This document shows, piece by piece, positions 53,181 through 61,623 of a DNA stretch of 64,000 nt. Positions within the stretch are counted from its first letter, which is position 1. Every line of letters begins with the position of its first letter. Source of the stretch: CAYYKD01 sp964471825 (GTDB lineage: Bacteria; Spirochaetota; GWE2-31-10; CAYYKD01); assembly GCA_964471825.1 (NCBI GenBank), contig CAYYKD010000004.1, positions 1 to 64,000 of the forward strand, given 5' to 3'. The position numbers and the translations under genes were made by a program. The notes below the pieces were generated by a model that ran no database searches, was not told the origin of the DNA, and worked only from the letters and a program-made list of their open reading frames with translations.

Positions 53181-55115
53181 TCATTTTGTATAGAAGATTT
53201 TAAACAGAGCCTTTTCCTCTGTTTCGGGATATTTTTGCTCACCAAAAGGGAATCCGGATAAAACAGGGGTATTTTGTGAATACTCATCATCTAAGAGTTT
53301 ACGCCTGGAAAAATAGACAGCATCAAAGGAGATCTGCAAAACGCCCACAAAATGCGTAACAATTACAGGAATAACAAGCTCTGAATCATAAAGAGAGGGG
53401 GATATTTTATGAAAAGTCTTCATAGATTGAAGATAAACCGGAAGGCTCGACCTCCTGATAACAATTAAACCCATATCTTTCCCTGTCCTGTGAAATCTCG
53501 CCGTAACAAGACAATTCTGACCTGAAAATCTTAAAATGTTTTCTCCAAGAATATCCAGATCTCCAAGAGCTTCAAATTCATTTCCAGGTTTAACAATCTT
53601 ATTGTTCTTCTTAAAACTATGCATCTTCCACCGACCATAATAGTATTTTGAAAACCCCGGTCTGTCCCCGAGGAAATCTTTAGAATATTCAAAAGCGATA
53701 TTAGTTTCACCGGAACCTATTTTCACTAATTGAGATTTAATATTAAGTGGATCATCAGAGACGATACAAAACACCTGATATTCTCCAATGGGTAACTCAA
53801 TATAGGTCATGCCCCCACTTATTGTTGATCTATCAACACTAAACACCCCACCCTCTGACCCCAAAAGATAGACCTGAGAATAGGCATCATTATAGGCGTC
53901 ACTATGGGAAATTCTAAGTTTACCGGTTTGACTCATAGTTTTTTGACCAAACTCTGACACCAAGGCATAATATCCGCCTGAGTGAAGAATGGTTGTTATC
54001 TGTCCACTCCCGTTTATTGACTCTTTTTTAATCCACCGGTTTATACTTTGATCGTATTGATATACTTGATATGCTTGATAACCTGAAGCAAAGCTATGAC
54101 TAGTCTTAAACGCAAGTTCACCTGAGACACCGTCTTGTAAGTTATCAATATAGAATCCATCAATAACATTGCCAAGGCTTGAGTCAAATGATGGAAGGCA
54201 CAATAGATCCAGCTTAGTATCCTCAAGGAAACTATATCCAAGCCTATTCATAACACCATAGTTCTTTGTATTTATTTGGAAGCTCTTTGATAACCCGCTT
54301 CTCTTAGTTGAAGCATCACTTAGATAGCTAATATAATCAAGCTCTGCTACAAAGTAGAGGCTAAGCCCATCTCCATGATGATATACAGGTGAGTAACCAT
54401 CTTTAGTCAAAGTTACCGTATCGCCGTTGTCAACTAACAGATAGCCTTCTTTATCGGTTAGTAGACCTGCCGCAGTTTTAAATCCCTCAATTGATATAAA
54501 TGACCCTACATCCGCAATCATAATGGCCGAGCCGCCCGACTCTGAAAAATAATTGACATCAGCTTGACGGTTAATTACAAATCTGTAGAGACTCTTATCA
54601 GATAACTCAAAGACCCTTCCTCCCTCTACAGACTTATCAAGATTTACTTTTAAAACCTCACCCCTTTCAGGATCAAAGACAGTATCATAGATAGAAAATA
54701 TTTCGCCCTTTTTTATAGACAGACCATTTGCACGATAGTCTGCTGTAAAGACGATGTCCGGGTACTCATTTAACCTATTGTACTGAAGCACGACTTGATT
54801 CTCAAATAGATAGCCGACTACCCCTCTATAATAACCGCCTGTTACCTCAACTTTTAGAATATCTGAGAAAAAACCATTATTAAACTTTAATTCCTCAAGC
54901 ACCTTTAATGAGGTTGTCTCATCAATTTGATAGTACTTATCCAATACAGAAAACGGGTTTAATCTGCCCGGATAACAGGCGATAAAAAGTAATGACTTTG
55001 ATATGGGACTAACCATTACCGGTTTATTAGAAAAAATGTTTGCGTTCACTAAAGAGATGAGAAGTAAAAACAATACCCTGCGATAGGCCAGGCTACCTAT
55101 CCTGCATCGGTACAT
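53181..55115 (-). CDS. Large exported protein of unknown function
   Basis: A 644-residue protein with a signal peptide (VLFLLLISLVNANIF), then beta-rich sequence throughout: VEVTGGYYRGVVGYLFENQ, SIKKGEIFSIYDTVF, GYYALVSEFGQKTMSQTGKL, YIELPIGEYQVFCIVS (an Ig/CarboxypepD-like strand pattern). I recognise no catalytic motif; some LytM-like proteins look similar but lack HxG. Its start lies inside the citrate synthase gene (23-bp overlap), so it is translated with it. It is probably periplasmic. Confidence 0.55.
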   Translation of the reverse strand: MYRCRIGSLAYRRVLFLLLISLVNANIFSNKPVMVSPISKSLLFIACYPGRLNPFSVLDKYYQIDETTSLKVLEELKFNNGFFSDILKVEVTGGYYRGVVGYLFENQVVLQYNRLNEYPDIVFTADYRANGLSIKKGEIFSIYDTVFDPERGEVLKVNLDKSVEGGRVFELSDKSLYRFVINRQADVNYFSESGGSAIMIADVGSFISIEGFKTAAGLLTDKEGYLLVDNGDTVTLTKDGYSPVYHHGDGLSLYFVAELDYISYLSDASTKRSGLSKSFQINTKNYGVMNRLGYSFLEDTKLDLLCLPSFDSSLGNVIDGFYIDNLQDGVSGELAFKTSHSFASGYQAYQVYQYDQSINRWIKKESINGSGQITTILHSGGYYALVSEFGQKTMSQTGKLRISHSDAYNDAYSQVYLLGSEGGVFSVDRSTISGGMTYIELPIGEYQVFCIVSDDPLNIKSQLVKIGSGETNIAFEYSKDFLGDRPGFSKYYYGRWKMHSFKKNNKIVKPGNEFEALGDLDILGENILRFSGQNCLVTARFHRTGKDMGLIVIRRSSLPVYLQSMKTFHKISPSLYDSELVIPVIVTHFVGVLQISFDAVYFSRRKLLDDEYSQNTPVLSGFPFGEQKYPETEEKALFKIFYTK

Positions 55116-56428
55116 AACTTCTGATAGAGGAACCCGTATAAATTTGTCTTGGACGGCCTATCTTAAATGGATCGGAATCATGCATCTCTTTCCACTGTGC
55201 AATCCACCCCGGCAGCCTGCCTATTGCAAACATTACCGTAAACATATTTGTTGGAATTCCAAGTGCCTTATAGAGTATACCGCTGTAGAAATCTACATTT
55301 GGATACAGTTTCTTTGAAATGAAATAATCATCCTTTAAGGCTGCCTCCTCTAACTCCATCGCTATCTCAACTAATGGCTCATCAATTTTTCGTTTGCTGA
55401 AGAATTTATCACAAGCATCCTTTAATATCTTTGCCCTTGGATCATAGGTCTTATAAACCCTATGACCAAAACCTGACAACTTAAAGTCAGAGTTCTTATC
55501 CTTTGCCTTTTCGATAACATCCTTAATCTTCATGCCATTATCTTTGATCTGAAGAATCATCTCAATAACCTTCTGGTTAGCTCCGCCATGAAGAGGTCCC
55601 CATAGAGCACATATCCCTGCACATATTGAAGAGAACAGGTTAACCTTGCTACTTCCAACCAGCCTGACAGTAGAGGTAGAACAGTTTTGCTCATGATCAG
55701 CATGAATTATAAATAACAGATTGAGAATTTTCTCAACCTCATCATCAACCGTATATGGCCTGACAGGGCTTGAGAACATCATATTTAAAAAGTTTCCGCA
55801 ATACCTTAGGTCGTGCCTTGGATAGACATAGGGTTCACCAATCGACTTCTTATACGAAAAAGCCGCTATTGTTCTTACCTTTGAGATAAGCCTAATTGCT
55901 TCCATATTGAATGTCTTAATCTCTTTATTTTCAACATAGAGATCCGGGTAAAAAATTGAGAGGGTGCTTACCATCGAGGAGAGTATTGCCATCGGATGAG
56001 CATGTGCAGGCATCCCATCGAAGAAGTTAAGCATATCCTCNNNNNNNNNNTGTGGGCGGGAAGCCGTCAAAAAAATGAAGCATATCCTCATGGATCATTG
56101 AGTGTCTGTTTAATAATTTTGAAAAGTTATCAAGTTCATCTTTTTTGGGCAATTCACCATTAATTAGAAGAAAGGCCGTCTCAATAAATGTTGATTTGGC
56201 AGCTAATTCCTCAACGGGAATTCCCCTGTATCTAAGAATCCCTTTTTCTCCGTCAATATAAGTAATACTACTTAGACAGGAACCTGTATTTTGATAGCCG
56301 GGATCTATTGTTATGTAACCGGTATTTGATCTAAGACTCGATATATCAAACCCTTTTTCATCTTCAGTACCTTTAATCACAGGAAATTCGTATGTCTTCC
56401 CTTCCAGTATCAATTTTGCGTTATCCAT
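55093..56428 (-). CDS. gltA: Citrate synthase (interrupted by a scaffold gap)
   Basis: ATG 56428 has GGGGG 6 bp upstream. N-terminal LILEGKTYEFPVIKGTEDEK, FDISSLRSNTGYITIDPGYQ; after the gap HPMAILSSMVSTLSIFYPDL, NFLNMMFSSPV, ADHEQNCSTSTVRLVGSS, WGPLHGGANQKV, GFGHRVYKTYDPRAKIL and the terminal GWIAQWKEMHDSD. Catalytic His and Asp are in these motifs. Sequence around the gap (56041-56050) is duplicated: the left flank encodes EDMLNFFDGMPAHAHPMA, the right EDMLHFFDGFPPT, two versions of one stretch. Type I hexameric citrate synthase, TCA cycle entry. Confidence 0.92.
56041..56050. other. Scaffold gap (10 N) in gltA with duplicated flanks
   Basis: Both flanks carry AAGCATATCCTC and similar sequence beyond it; the two versions differ in about a third of bases, so the contigs come from two divergent copies. 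Confidence 0.9.
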
Positions 56429-56504
56429 ACAAACCCCCACAAGAATAAAATAAATATTAGTAAAGAAGAGATATTAATTTTTTTTAAAATAATGTCAATC
56501 TTTT

Positions 56505-56996
56505 TTACAATAAATTGGTTTTGCAATCCCTGACTTCGCCGTTTAACAACTCAAGCGGGTGGCGAAGATAGTCTTTTAGGATCATATAACAATCAACTGC
56601 CCCTCCGGGCGATCCGGGAAGATTAATTATAAGTGTTGAACCTCTGACCCCCGCAACGCCTCGCGAATGGTATGAATTAATGTTATTCTGATAGTTTCTA
56701 AATCTAAGGTATTCCATCAGACCGGGGGCCTCTTTATGAAGAATCCTTCTTGTCGCCTCAGGAGTGTTGTCCCTTCCAGCAAAACCGGTGCCACCGCATG
56801 TCAGTATCAAACGATAATCTTTCTCTGCGAGGTTAACAAGCTTCTCAGATATCATATCACTATCATCAGAGACAAGATATAGATCAGCAATATCATCGGA
56901 GTGACTATTAATTAGATCTCTAAGTGCAGGTCCTGTTAAATCAGCTCTGACCCCATTAAACGATCTGTCACTTATCGTAACTACAGCTATCTTCAA
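56505..56996 (-). CDS. mog: MogA/MoaB molybdopterin adenylyltransferase
   Basis: TTG 56996 has GGGAGG 6 bp upstream and gives the usual start KIAVVTISDRSFNG; a GTG at 56999 is in frame. Conserved: LILTCGGTGFAGRDNTPEAT (GGTG, RDxTPE), SRGVAGVRGSTLIINLPGSP (GSPGG). It adenylates molybdopterin before metal insertion by MoeA. It overlaps the MOSC gene by 29 bp. Confidence 0.9.
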   Translation of the reverse strand: MKIAVVTISDRSFNGVRADLTGPALRDLINSHSDDIADLYLVSDDSDMISEKLVNLAEKDYRLILTCGGTGFAGRDNTPEATRRILHKEAPGLMEYLRFRNYQNNINSYHSRGVAGVRGSTLIINLPGSPGGAVDCYMILKDYLRHPLELLNGEVRDCKTNLL

Positions 56997-57405
56997 CACA
57001 GACCTCCCCGCCTTTTATAACTTTACAGAATATTCCAAATTCAGGCATTATGCATCGGCCCACAGACATAAATATCTCACATCCGCTGTGGCACTCCTTA
57101 CCAATCTGAGTAACCTCCAACACAACCTCTGAACCTATTCGTATATGATCGGCAAGTTTAACCTTGCCGGTTTCAAGTTCGGAGATAACAAGATTCTCAC
57201 CAAAGTCTCCATAACAAAGACTAGGAAATTCATTCTTGAATTCCTCAAATAATTCCTCAGACAGAATACTCACCTGCCGTAAGGTGCCGGGCTGTGAATG
57301 AGCATCAAACTCAAAACCAAAATCGCTAATAAGTAATGATCGCTCTATGAACTTTTTCTTTGTACCCTTATGAGAACTTATAGCGATACTTTTGACTTGT
57401 GGCAT
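56968..57405 (-). CDS. MOSC domain protein
   Basis: A 145-residue MOSC protein: SIAISSHKGTKKKFIERSLL, FDAHSQPGTLRQVSIL, GDFGENLVISEL, and the cysteine IGKECHSGCEIF typical of the family, with GRCIMPEFGIFCKVIKGG. MOSC domains bind sulfur/molybdopterin and are often fused or adjacent to Mog. It overlaps moaC at its start and mog at its end. Confidence 0.88.
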   Translation of the reverse strand: MPQVKSIAISSHKGTKKKFIERSLLISDFGFEFDAHSQPGTLRQVSILSEELFEEFKNEFPSLCYGDFGENLVISELETGKVKLADHIRIGSEVVLEVTQIGKECHSGCEIFMSVGRCIMPEFGIFCKVIKGGEVCVEDSCSYDK

Positions 57406-57850
57406 AGCCTGACCCCCTCTATGTGCATCCCCTTATCATAGGCCTTACACATATCATAGANNNNNNNNNNGTAAGCAATGCAGTAGAGACACCATTTAAT
57501 GCCTCCATTTCACAGCCGGTCTTGTCGATACATCTAACCTGACACCTTACAGTAACCCTATCCGGTTCGATCGCAAAGTCTATCTCAACGCCTGTAATAT
57601 TGATCTGGTGACATAGAGGAATTACAGTTGCTGTATGTTTAACTCCATTTATTCCTGCAATCTTGGCTGTAGTAAGAACGCTCCCCTTTGCAATACTATT
57701 TGACATTATCAACTCTGAGGTGTTTTCACCAAAAACTATTACACCCGATGCCTCTGCAATTCTCAGCACCGTCTCCTTATGACTTACATCAACCATATTT
57801 ACATTGCCGTTAGTATCAATATGTGAAAATCCATCTATCCCTTTTTCCAA
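57378..57850 (-). CDS. moaC: MoaC cyclic pyranopterin monophosphate synthase
   Basis: TTG 57850 with GGAG 7 bp upstream begins GFSHIDTNGNVNMVDVSHKE. SVLTTAKIAGINGVKHT, IPLCHQINITGVEID, and KTGCEMEALNGVSTALL follow. The gap (57461-57470) cuts the gene, but the frame beyond resumes as YDMCKAYDKGMHIEG and ends VRLCHKSKVSL at TAA 57378-57380. Two bases would join the two sides as LLTIYDMCK, so the true gap is about 2 bp. It pairs with MoaA. It overlaps the MOSC start by 28 bp. Confidence 0.9.
57461..57470. other. Scaffold gap (10 N) inside moaC
   Basis: Protein comparison with the conserved LTIYDMCK motif indicates a real gap of about two bases. Confidence 0.9.
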
Positions 57851-57864
57851 CTTTTTTCTCCAAT

Positions 57865-57904
57865 TATATAAAGAATTATTCTAGTATATAAAGAATTATT
57901 CTAG
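57865..57904. repeat. Perfect 20-bp tandem duplication between moaA and moaC
   Basis: TATATAAAGAATTATTCTAG occurs twice without a spacer (57865-57884 and 57885-57904). Each copy contains the dyad AGAAT-T-ATTCT. It fills most of the 58-bp gap between the moaA stop and the moaC start. Confidence 0.85.
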
Positions 57905-57908
57905 AAGT

Positions 57909-58715
57909 CTATCCGCCGATTCGATACATTTCCCCTTCAGTCCTATTTTTGCCACATAGTTCTTTCTTAGAGGCCGCTACTCTAAACCCCTCATCGATAT
58001 CTGTATACAATTTGAGATCTGTTTTATGATCATCAAAGAGGCAGGATATCACCTTCATATCACTTGTAACCCTAAGTTTTGAACAACCAACACACTTTGG
58101 TGGCCTGTCAAACCTAGAGATATCTTCAAAATTTGACTTATCAGCATAGAGATCCATCATATTTATCAGTTGAAATCCAAACCCTTTTTCGGCAGCAAAT
58201 TTTTTTATAGGATCAATCTGATCTTCATTGACCCCTTTCATATAGACCGTGTTTATTTTTATCCTCTTAAACTTCATTTGACCAGCCCTATTCAACCCGC
58301 TCAAGACGGAGGATAGCGAATTTACACCCGTAATCCTATGATAAAGCTCAGGCTTAATCGAGTCTAGTGAAATATTTAACCTTTCTACACCGGCAAGGCA
58401 GAGTTTTTCAGCAAGAGACTCTAGAAAATACCCATTTGTAGTTATGGATAATTCTGTCTCAGGTACAATTTGCTTAAATAAACTCACAATCTCAACAACC
58501 TCACTATGAATAAGAGGTTCGCCACCTGTAAGTTTTATCTTTCTTATCCCCAGCCTATTAATAGAAACTGCTAATTTCTCGATATCCGCAAGCCTCAGAT
58601 AGTTAAAATGTGCCTGTTCACAATTTGGCTTACAGTAGAAACACGAATAGTTACAGTTATCTGTTATTGAGACTCTCAATGAATCTATGACTCTACCAAA
58701 TCTGTCTGATAACAA
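57909..58715 (-). CDS. moaA: MoaA GTP 3',8-cyclase, short form
   Basis: I start at TTG 58715 (GGAG 6 bp upstream), giving the usual LSDRFGRVIDSLRVSITDNC; a GTG at 58730 is in frame. The radical-SAM cluster is CNYSCFYC. KIKLTGGEPLIHSEV and SITTNGYFLES follow; the second cluster appears as PPKCVGCSKLRVTSDMKVIS then CLFDD. The protein ends MYRIGG with the functional C-terminal Gly-Gly. At about 268 residues it is some 50 shorter than most MoaA, the loss being in the region between the cluster and the C-terminal cysteines. It overlaps moeA by 23 bp. Confidence 0.9.
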   Translation of the reverse strand: MLSDRFGRVIDSLRVSITDNCNYSCFYCKPNCEQAHFNYLRLADIEKLAVSINRLGIRKIKLTGGEPLIHSEVVEIVSLFKQIVPETELSITTNGYFLESLAEKLCLAGVERLNISLDSIKPELYHRITGVNSLSSVLSGLNRAGQMKFKRIKINTVYMKGVNEDQIDPIKKFAAEKGFGFQLINMMDLYADKSNFEDISRFDRPPKCVGCSKLRVTSDMKVISCLFDDHKTDLKLYTDIDEGFRVAASKKELCGKNRTEGEMYRIGG

Positions 58716-60036
58716 CTCTATCTCCTGCACTCATTTTTTCAACACCCGGCTCAATCGATGCAAAATACCTGATACCTCTTAGTGAGGTTATATGCCCTGA
58801 ACCGTTATATTTTATCTCACGACATCCCCAAGGCTCTTCAGTTGTTGTATCTTTTAGATCACCCTTATCAAATCTGCTGCTATCAGAGCAATCTTGTATC
58901 CTGACATTAACAAGTTCAACCGGAATAAATCTTTTTCTATCAATTGAGGATTTCGAAAAGACTATATCATGCTCTAGAACGCACTCCAGCAATTCCTCCC
59001 TATAGACTGCACCGGAGATTTTATAAAAATATGGCAGGCAGAATATTTTATAGGTTATCAATGCTGAAACAGGATTACCCGGCAATCCAAAAACAGACTT
59101 ATTGTTTTTTTTACCAAAGATAACAGGTTTTCCGGGCTTTATGTTTACCTCATTAAATAATGTGTCGACGCCATTATTATCCATAGCTGATTGAGTAAAA
59201 TCATACTCCCCTTTACTGGAACCGCCTGTGATTATAACAATATCATCGTCTGATGCCAAAAAATCACTTAAGGCATCCGAAATAACACCAAGGTTATCTT
59301 TTACAACCTCTGACCCCGACAGCTCTAAGAATGGTGATAAAGAGATTGCTGCAATTAGAGCAGGAGTATTTACATCTCGTATAGAACAGACAACCTCTGA
59401 TGGCTCGTTTACCTTAACAAAACTATCAGATGAATGACCGGTTTGATTACTTGAATTATCACTAACTATCAACTCATCTCCGGTAACTATTAACCGGACT
59501 CTAATCTTCCTGCAGACTGAAACCTGATTGACACCAAGTGACGATAGGATTGCAACCTCAAATGGGGTAATAAAATCCCCTCTTCTTAGAAGAGTAGAAC
59601 CTTTAGTAACATCTTCCCCAGTATAGCAAATATTTGTACAGCAGTTATTCTTACGGCTGTTATCTTCACCTTTCAACCGGGTGATCACTTTAAAATTCTC
59701 TCCATCGACTTGGACATCCTCTTTCATTATAACCCGGTTTGTACCTTGAGGAACCCTTGCCCCAGTCATAATAGCATAGGACTCATTCCCGGAAACTCTG
59801 TATATACCATTATCACCTGCACGGATAAGACCTTTAATTATATAGGAATCAAAACCTCCATCAGAAACCGCATATCCATCCATAGCAGACCTATTAAATG
59901 GTGGCATATCTATATCAGAAGAATAATCCTCAGCCAAAAACCTACCTATGGAATTCACTATTTGAATTGAATCCATATCATTGATGGATGCTGAACTATC
60001 TATGAGAAGTTTTAACGCTACCCTATAACTAACCAT
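58693..60036 (-). CDS. moeA: MoeA molybdopterin molybdenumtransferase
   Basis: ATG 60036 has GGGAG 5 bp upstream. MoeA domains in order: SIGRFLAEDYSSDIDMPPFN, RSAMDGYAV, AGDNGIYRVSGNESYAIMTG, ARVPQGTNRVIMKED, and the MPT-binding IVIITGGSSKGEYDFTQSAM, VNIKPGKPVIFGKKNN, VFGLPGNPVSALITYKIF. A long polar segment precedes the C-terminal beta domain (near SSRFDKGDLKDTTTEE). It inserts molybdate or tungstate. First gene of the molybdopterin operon. Confidence 0.92.
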   Translation of the reverse strand: MVSYRVALKLLIDSSASINDMDSIQIVNSIGRFLAEDYSSDIDMPPFNRSAMDGYAVSDGGFDSYIIKGLIRAGDNGIYRVSGNESYAIMTGARVPQGTNRVIMKEDVQVDGENFKVITRLKGEDNSRKNNCCTNICYTGEDVTKGSTLLRRGDFITPFEVAILSSLGVNQVSVCRKIRVRLIVTGDELIVSDNSSNQTGHSSDSFVKVNEPSEVVCSIRDVNTPALIAAISLSPFLELSGSEVVKDNLGVISDALSDFLASDDDIVIITGGSSKGEYDFTQSAMDNNGVDTLFNEVNIKPGKPVIFGKKNNKSVFGLPGNPVSALITYKIFCLPYFYKISGAVYREELLECVLEHDIVFSKSSIDRKRFIPVELVNVRIQDCSDSSRFDKGDLKDTTTEEPWGCREIKYNGSGHITSLRGIRYFASIEPGVEKMSAGDRVVIRQIW

Positions 60037-60180
60037 ACTAACTCCCATTAAGTAAATATTAAAATACCCCTTTTTAGTCAATACTGTTTCTACATTTAAA
60101 TTTTATATTGAATTATACTTGACTTTTTTTTTAAAAAAAAATAGTCTTTTTTATTATATAAATTTAATGGAGGATTTTAA

Positions 60181-61563
60181 ATGAGAAAATTTTTATCTTT
60201 ATCGTTAGTGTTACTGACACTAGCGGCTTTAACCGGATGTATGCAAAAACATTCTGCAATAGATCCGGAACTTTTTAAACCTTTTTCAAAACCTACTAAG
60301 ACGACAAAGGGGCTTGTTATTGTAGGTGGTGCATTAGAGGCTAGTAATGTAAATGTCTATGGTAAATTCATTGAAATGGCCGGTGGATCTAAGGCAAAGA
60401 TAGGTGTAATACCTGTAGCAAGCGGTCGACCAGCAAAATATGCTAAGATGGTTCAGGATGAATTAGCAGGCTATGGTTTCAAAAATGTTGTAGTTATCCC
60501 TCTTGCTGTTAAGGATGATAAGGGAACTGAAGGAATTGATGAAACTAAGTGGGCTGAAAATGTAGATAAAGATGAAACTGTTGAGTTAATTAAATCATGT
60601 ACAGGCATCTGGTTTACAGGCGGAGATCAGAGAAGAACTACAGGACTTATGTACAGAGAGGACGGCTCTAAGACAAAATCTCTTGAGGCTGTATGGGAAG
60701 TATATAACCGTGGTGGCGTAATCGGTGGAACAAGTGCGGGAGCTGCGATTATGTGTGATCCAATGATAGCTGCCGGAGATGGCTGGGGTGGATTTGTTCA
60801 ACCTGTAAGTTATGATAACCTTGTGATTGATGAAAACCTTGGTCCTGTAGGACTTATGAGAGGGATAGGCTTCTTTGATAAAGGAATGGTTGATCAACAC
60901 TTCGGCAAAAGAGGTAGAATCGGCAGACTTTATGCAGTAATGATGGAACTTAAGGACAAATTTGAACTCGGGTTTGGTGTAGACGAAAACACTGCTATGA
61001 TTTACTACCCGGAAACAAACGAGATTGAAGCTCAAGGTAGAGGCGGCGTTTATATAATGGATGTAAAACATGCACAAAAAATGCCAAATAACGGTGCTAG
61101 AAATATCCTGTTAAGTATTATTGAAAAGGGTGACAAATACAATCTGGACACAAGAGTTGTGACACCTAACCCATTAAAAATTCAAAATGATGGTCTTCAA
61201 GTAGTTGGTGCTGAATATAACAGTCATGAAGCTAAGCCAAAGAACGGTCTTGGAACAATGATGCCATATCTTAATGACGCACTTGGTTGGGATCTCCTTG
61301 ATAACAAAGTAAACGATCAAATCAGACACTTCTTGTTTGATGAAAACTTTGATGGTGCTGAGATCATCTTTACAAAAATTACTGAAGATACAATCCTTGC
61401 TGATGAATTTGATGATGGTGCATATTTCGGTGGTTATGACTGGGGTGATGTTGTATCTCAGGGCTATTGGAACTTCCTTGATGGAACACTTGATCAATAC
61501 ACTATTGTAAATGTGGCTATGGAAGTAAAACCGATCAAAGTATCGGTAAAATATAAGAATTAA
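60181..61563 (+). CDS. Secreted cyanophycinase-like S51 lipoprotein
   Basis: GGAGG precedes ATG 60181 by 8 bp. Signal peptide ending LTGC. The core is an S51 peptidase: GLVIVGGALEASNVNVYGKF, SKAKIGVIPVASGRPA, CTGIWFTGGDQRRT, and the nucleophile elbow GGVIGGTSAGAAIM (Ser of GTSAGAA), KGMVDQHFGKRGRIGRLYAV with the expected His, GFGVDENTAM. About 130 residues at the C-terminus (DFDDGAYFGGYDW) exceed the usual ~270-residue catalytic unit. Cyanophycinases cut beta-Asp-Arg polymers; relatives are dipeptidases. Probably an exported isopeptidase for peptide nutrients. Confidence 0.85.
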   Translation: MRKFLSLSLVLLTLAALTGCMQKHSAIDPELFKPFSKPTKTTKGLVIVGGALEASNVNVYGKFIEMAGGSKAKIGVIPVASGRPAKYAKMVQDELAGYGFKNVVVIPLAVKDDKGTEGIDETKWAENVDKDETVELIKSCTGIWFTGGDQRRTTGLMYREDGSKTKSLEAVWEVYNRGGVIGGTSAGAAIMCDPMIAAGDGWGGFVQPVSYDNLVIDENLGPVGLMRGIGFFDKGMVDQHFGKRGRIGRLYAVMMELKDKFELGFGVDENTAMIYYPETNEIEAQGRGGVYIMDVKHAQKMPNNGARNILLSIIEKGDKYNLDTRVVTPNPLKIQNDGLQVVGAEYNSHEAKPKNGLGTMMPYLNDALGWDLLDNKVNDQIRHFLFDENFDGAEIIFTKITEDTILADEFDDGAYFGGYDWGDVVSQGYWNFLDGTLDQYTIVNVAMEVKPIKVSVKYKN

Positions 61564-61575
61564 TTTGACTCTATG

Positions 61576-61599
61576 CGGTTACCTTCTATAAGGTAACCG
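61576..61599. terminator. 10-bp hairpin between the two S51 genes
   Basis: CGGTTACCTT and AAGGTAACCG pair perfectly around CTAT. It starts 13 bp after the first stop codon. The tail is TAACTATTATTATT, only modestly U-rich, so it could be a leaky terminator or an RNA-processing site lowering expression of the second gene. Confidence 0.6.
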
Positions 61600-61623
61600 T
61601 AACTATTATTATTGGAATAAAAT

